This document shows, one piece after another, positions 60,301 to 64,000 of a stretch of 64,000 nt of DNA. The translations under genes and the position numbers were made by a program. The notes beneath the pieces were generated by a model that was not told the origin of the DNA, ran no database searches, and saw only the letters and a list, made by a program, of their open reading frames with translations. Position 1 is the first letter of the stretch; every line of letters starts with the position of its first letter. The DNA comes from Cladobotryum mycophilum (lineage: Eukaryota > Ascomycota > Sordariomycetes > Hypocreales > Hypocreaceae): positions 2,976,001 to 3,040,000 of the forward strand of contig CM071590.1 in NCBI GenBank assembly GCA_036429605.1, written 5' to 3'.

Positions 60301-61869
60301 GGTTGGTAGCAGGTGCGATTGGGGGAAAAGCGCTTGCTGGGCGATCCAGTAACCCCTTTGGATGAGAATTTGTTATCAATTCAAGTGGACGATTGTCGGG
60401 GGAGAAGGGGTGTTGAATTGGGCGTGCAAAGAGGAGCTGGTGTTGGTTTTGGCGTTGTTTGCGCGTGTTTTTGTGTTGTGGTGTTGAAGATGTGAAGCTT
60501 TGGAGTTTTGGGAAAGATTTCGGCTGCTCGATAATGTTTGGAGTGAGACTGATTGAACCTCGGGATGTTTTTTTTGGGGATGGATGCTAACCCGCCAACC
60601 CGCCCATGTGCCCACTGGCCCGCCAAACCCCCCTGTAAATTCATAGCGGGCATGCTACGCCGGAAAAGGGAATATCAATGATCTGGGGAACTTGGAAGCT
60701 TTGAATGTTGAAATATGCATCGTAGAGAGAAAGATGTAATACCTAGATATTCTTGAGATTCAATCCTTTTAATTTTAATTCTGAATTTCTGATGCGTTGT
60801 GATATGATTAAGAGAAACATAGCCATGGGAAGCGATAAGAGGAATGAAGAGAAGCGAGAAGAATGAAAGGATCAATAAATACTCTTTACCATCTACATTG
60901 ATAACAAAAATGTGTGTCAGTCTACCTTGGCCTCTGTAACAATTCCGCTTCATATTTACTATTCACCATCGAATTGTTGGACTATAGGCGGTTAACTGAT
61001 ACCTACAGGTTGAAAATTACTTTCATGGTACGGGGTATAAGTAAATGCTACCTATTCATGTGGCATATACAGCGATGACACGTCCTCAAGTAAGCTTCTG
61101 TTCTTCTTCGGTGTTGAGTTATACTTGACAAACCAGCATCATCAATATTGGTAACTACTGACATTAACTTTACACCAAAAACATGTATGGGAATTTATAT
61201 CCGAGTGGTCTCGGGGTTGAAAGCTGCGGTTTGCAAGTTTCAGATGCGTTATAATACAGGATGACATGTTATGCATGAGATCGTCTCTTGACACGGAACG
61301 GCCGAGGTAGTGAAACATCCATCCATCTCCAAAAGAGTATCAGAGATGTGCTCTATTGAAGCTATAACAATGATCTACCAAAGCAAATGCAACACTTATT
61401 TCTCACCCACATCTACACTACGAATCCCCACAATGGAGAAGAAATAATACGGCTGTCCCAGTTTGGATTTTGAAGGCCTTCGCTTCTAGGTTAGATGGGT
61501 ACAAATCCACGATGTGCTTTGGCATGTCCAATAGTGTGACGTATGCTGTCGGGGCGAGGCAACGCAGGGGCTTTTCTGCGCCCCTGAGGACTTGCGCTAA
61601 ACAGGGGGAGGACACGCCGTCCATCGCAACGCAACGTTCGCAATTCTTTCTCGAAACATTTTTCCCATCACCGCTATTGAAAGTGTGTACGAACCACTGC
61701 TGCTGGTACTGCGCCTTTGCGCAATTTCTACGTCGCTCTTTTGGATTGTTTGGGTAGTTCTTTTTGTGCGATACGATTCTCTACTCTCTCTCTCTCTCTT
61801 CTCTCCCTCTCCGACCACTTTCCGCACGACTGCGATTCCGACGTTAGATGATACATTGCTGCCGCCGCC
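60301..61869. promoter_or_regulatory. Divergent promoter region (PEX10 / ERD1-type gene)
   Basis: About 1.6 kb between two divergent starts. The pex10 side is G/T-rich on the plus strand; the centre (60680-61330) is AT-rich; the last 100 bases before 61870 are CT-rich, like a fungal leader. No coding frame or specific site is supported. Confidence 0.5.
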
Positions 61870-63180
61870 ATGGACGGTGATCCTGCAGTCGAGCCGCAGC
61901 TCGACGCTTTCAGTCTCACATTTCCGTTGCCCTTCCGCGTTGGGTACATTGTAACTCTAGGTTGGTTGCCATGACACTTGAAACATCCGGGGGAGGGGGA
62001 GAGGAGAGGAGAAGACAGGAGAGGAAAAGAGAGGAGGACTAACAGTGTCATAGCCGTCTGGGGATGGGGTCTTAACCTCCATGGCCTTTACCTTTGCAAA
62101 ATCGACGTGCCCGCGCTGATACGATACCCTGGGCGAAGCTCGCCGCAACACATCTCCCACCATCTGTCGACGTACCGACTCGCCATCACATTGACGGCGC
62201 TCTTCTCCATATCGATTTGCCTCTTCTGGCTGTTCACATGGCACGTACCGTCTCGGGTCGTTGCATTCGACTGGATGCCCATGACGTACCTCGTTGCGCT
62301 CATCGTCGTCTTCTTCGCTCCCTTCCGAAACCTGCCGAGCAATGGACGGAGGCGGTTCCTCACGATACTGCGACGAATTAGCATTGGTGGAATAGCGCAG
62401 GCGCAAGATGGGAAATTCGGAGACATCTTGCTGGCTGACGTGCTGACATCTTATGCAAAAGTGTTTGGCGACGTCTTTGTTATGTTGTGCATGTTTTTCA
62501 GTCCCGGCGGCTCCTCGACGGACAGGCCTGACAGAAACTGTGGCGGCACTGTCATGGTCCCGCTGCTCATGGCGGTTCCGAGCATGATTCGCTTCAGACA
62601 ATGCATTGTCGAGTATCTGCGCGTGCGACGAGCGCCATACAAGGAATCCACTGGCTGGGGTGGTCAGCATCTCGCCAACGCCCTGAAGTACTCGACAGCT
62701 TTTCCCGTCCTCATCTTGAGCTGTCTGCAGAGAGGGGTCGAAAGCAACGCCACGAGGGCTACGCTGAACAGGGCCTGGCTGGGGGCCGTCTTGGTGAACT
62801 CTCTTTATTCATTTTACTGGGACGTGGCTAAAGATTGGGACCTGACGCTATTTTCGTCGAGAAGAGAGCGCGCGTCGGCGCACCACGCTTGGGGGCTGAG
62901 AGATCGGCTCGTCTTCCGGTCTGCTGGGCTGTATTATGTGGTGATTGCGCTTGACCTGCTGCTGCGCTGCACCTGGTCGATGAAGCTCAGCCCCCACCTG
63001 GACAGGTTCAGCGACTTTGAGAGCGGAATCTTTATGATTGAGTTTTTCGAGGTCTTGCGACGGTGGGTCTGGATATTTTTCCGCGTGGAGACGGAGTGGA
63101 TCAGGCATTCGTCGACGGGACTTGGGATCGACGATATTCTACTGGGCAACTATCAGGGCAAACATGACGACGACGACTAA
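61870..63180 (+). CDS. EXS-domain membrane protein, ERD1-like
   Basis: Exons 61870-61960 and 62054-63180, joined across a 93-nt intron (GTTGGT donor, CATAG acceptor, phase 1), give 405 residues. The splice yields a continuous first membrane helix, GYIVTLAVWGWGLNLHGLYL. Several more helices follow (about 65-85, 93-110 and others), then the EXS-type C-terminal region with FRQCIVEYLR, HLANALKYSTAFPV, LVNSLYSFYWDVAKDWDL and FFEVLRRWVWIFFRVETEW. This is the pattern of Erd1/Syg1/XPR1 C-termini. Yeast Erd1 is a Golgi protein needed for retention of ER residents and glycosyltransferase recycling, with a proposed role in luminal phosphate export. The absence of an N-terminal SPX domain favours Erd1 over Syg1. 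Confidence 0.9.
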
Positions 63181-64000
63181 AAGACTAAAAGGTTTAATGA
63201 GGATGCGATCGGGGATCTCGGAATGGAGCTCCATTGGGAGAATCGTGCATGGCGGCTGGCGTAAAGTGTGTTTAAGATTTTTATTTTTATTTTCATTTGA
63301 CTCTTTTCTTTTCTTTTTCTCTCTCTCTCTCGCTCTGCTCCCTTGGCAACTTGGGCCATGGTTCGTACCCAAAGTTGAAGCGGTTTGGGGGCCACGGGGG
63401 CCCAGCTGAGGAATGCCGGCGTTGCGGCTGAGGTCTTAGAGTGTCGGTTCGGCTGTTGAAGCTGCAACGGCAAAATTATTTTGTTTGTTTCTAAAACATG
63501 TTTACTATTCCCGCTGAAAAACTGAAGAAGAAAAAAAAAAAGCTACGACATCTTCAACCGGCAGTCTGGATCAGGGTCTGGATCAGGCATTCCGAGGTTC
63601 TCGTTCGTTTGTAGCTCTCGGACCTTGTTTGAGCGTCCCTCTCTTTCTCTCTCGCTCATCTTCCGTCGGAGGAAGAGGAAAAGGAGCGCTTGTGGGGAGA
63701 AAGACAAGAAAATACCCCGGAGGATTGCAAGCAGAGCATTACGAATATGGCAACTGATCCCGCATGCCATCAAATTACGGAGTATGGGGGTGGGCTTGGG
63801 AGGGTGGACAAAAAGAGGGTTACATACTATACGGAGTGGCGAGTAGATGCAGGGTGATGCACGTGGGATGCACTCCAGAAAATCGGTTTGCATCATCGTC
63901 GTTGTCGTCGTCACACCTTGATGAGACGAATCTTCAGAGATGTTTCGGATGACTGTACATGATAATGATCTCCAGAAAGGGCAAGTCTGTCTGTCTGTCT
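63181..64000. other. Right-edge intergenic region
   Basis: About 820 bases after the ERD1-type stop. It contains CT-rich tracts (63303-63337, 63641-63656), an A run at 63531-63541, an exact TACGGAGTA at 63776-63784, and (TCTG)n at the window end. No coding frame is supported. Confidence 0.6.

Overview
This window looks like nuclear chromosomal DNA of a filamentous ascomycete, most likely a Sordariomycete and possibly Hypocreales. The genes carry short introns (about 50-100 nt) with GTAWGT-type donors and CTAAC/CTGAC-type branch sites. The proteins belong to typically fungal families (WSC-glyoxal oxidase, RCR, 'fibroin-3 related', BEM46, Pex10, NFX1/FAP1). Intergenic DNA is full of CT tracts, microsatellites and ACCTACCT / TACGGAGTA words. 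The species assignment is inference; no rRNA or tRNA is present to anchor it.

Layout. Left flank (1-5 kb): a possible 3' end of a gene, then long non-coding DNA. 5.0-7.6 kb (+): SAM+PH polarity-type protein. 8.6-9.6 kb (-): SOD-fold mitoribosomal protein, divergent from a STIMATE/Ypl162c-type vacuolar membrane protein (10.6-11.7 kb, +). 12.9-14.5 kb (-): Cys-rich 'fibroin-3 related' membrane protein. 17.4-18.0 kb (-): RCR-type membrane adaptor. 21.05-21.7 kb (-): small unknown protein. 24.6-26.0 kb (+): orphan proline/arginine-rich repeat protein. 26.2-30.5 kb (-): pyruvate carboxylase with tiny 5' exons. 34.8-35.4 kb (-): mitochondrial pyruvate carrier MPC1. 36.4-40.0 kb (-): secreted five-WSC glyoxal oxidase. 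45.7-49.2 kb (+): NF-X1-type zinc-finger protein. 50.4-51.8 kb (-): BEM46-like hydrolase. 56.9-58.6 kb (+): LYAR-type nucleolar zinc-finger protein. 59.2-60.3 kb (-): PEX10. 61.9-63.2 kb (+): ERD1/EXS membrane protein. Fourteen genes are confidently recognised as protein families or conserved spliced genes, with an orphan and a possible partial gene besides. Several spacers are 3-6 kb long.

There is no obvious biosynthetic cluster or mobile element. Two neighbours share a metabolite: pyc carboxylates cytosolic pyruvate and mpc1 is part of the mitochondrial pyruvate importer. Other themes are cell wall and surface (RCR, WSC oxidase, fibroin-type protein, SAM-PH), organelle membranes (Pex10, Erd1, vacuolar STIMATE) and ribosome biogenesis or translation (LYAR, mitoribosomal protein).

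The most striking observations are: (i) four places in three conserved genes (pyc, nfx1 twice, lyar) where the frame breaks and exactly one extra base in a run of five or six C (coding strand) restores it, pointing to systematic homopolymer under-calling; (ii) consecutive 21-, 8- and 12-nt exons at the 5' end of pyc; and (iii) an orphan protein with three 38-residue repeats between a basic region and a hydrophobic region.
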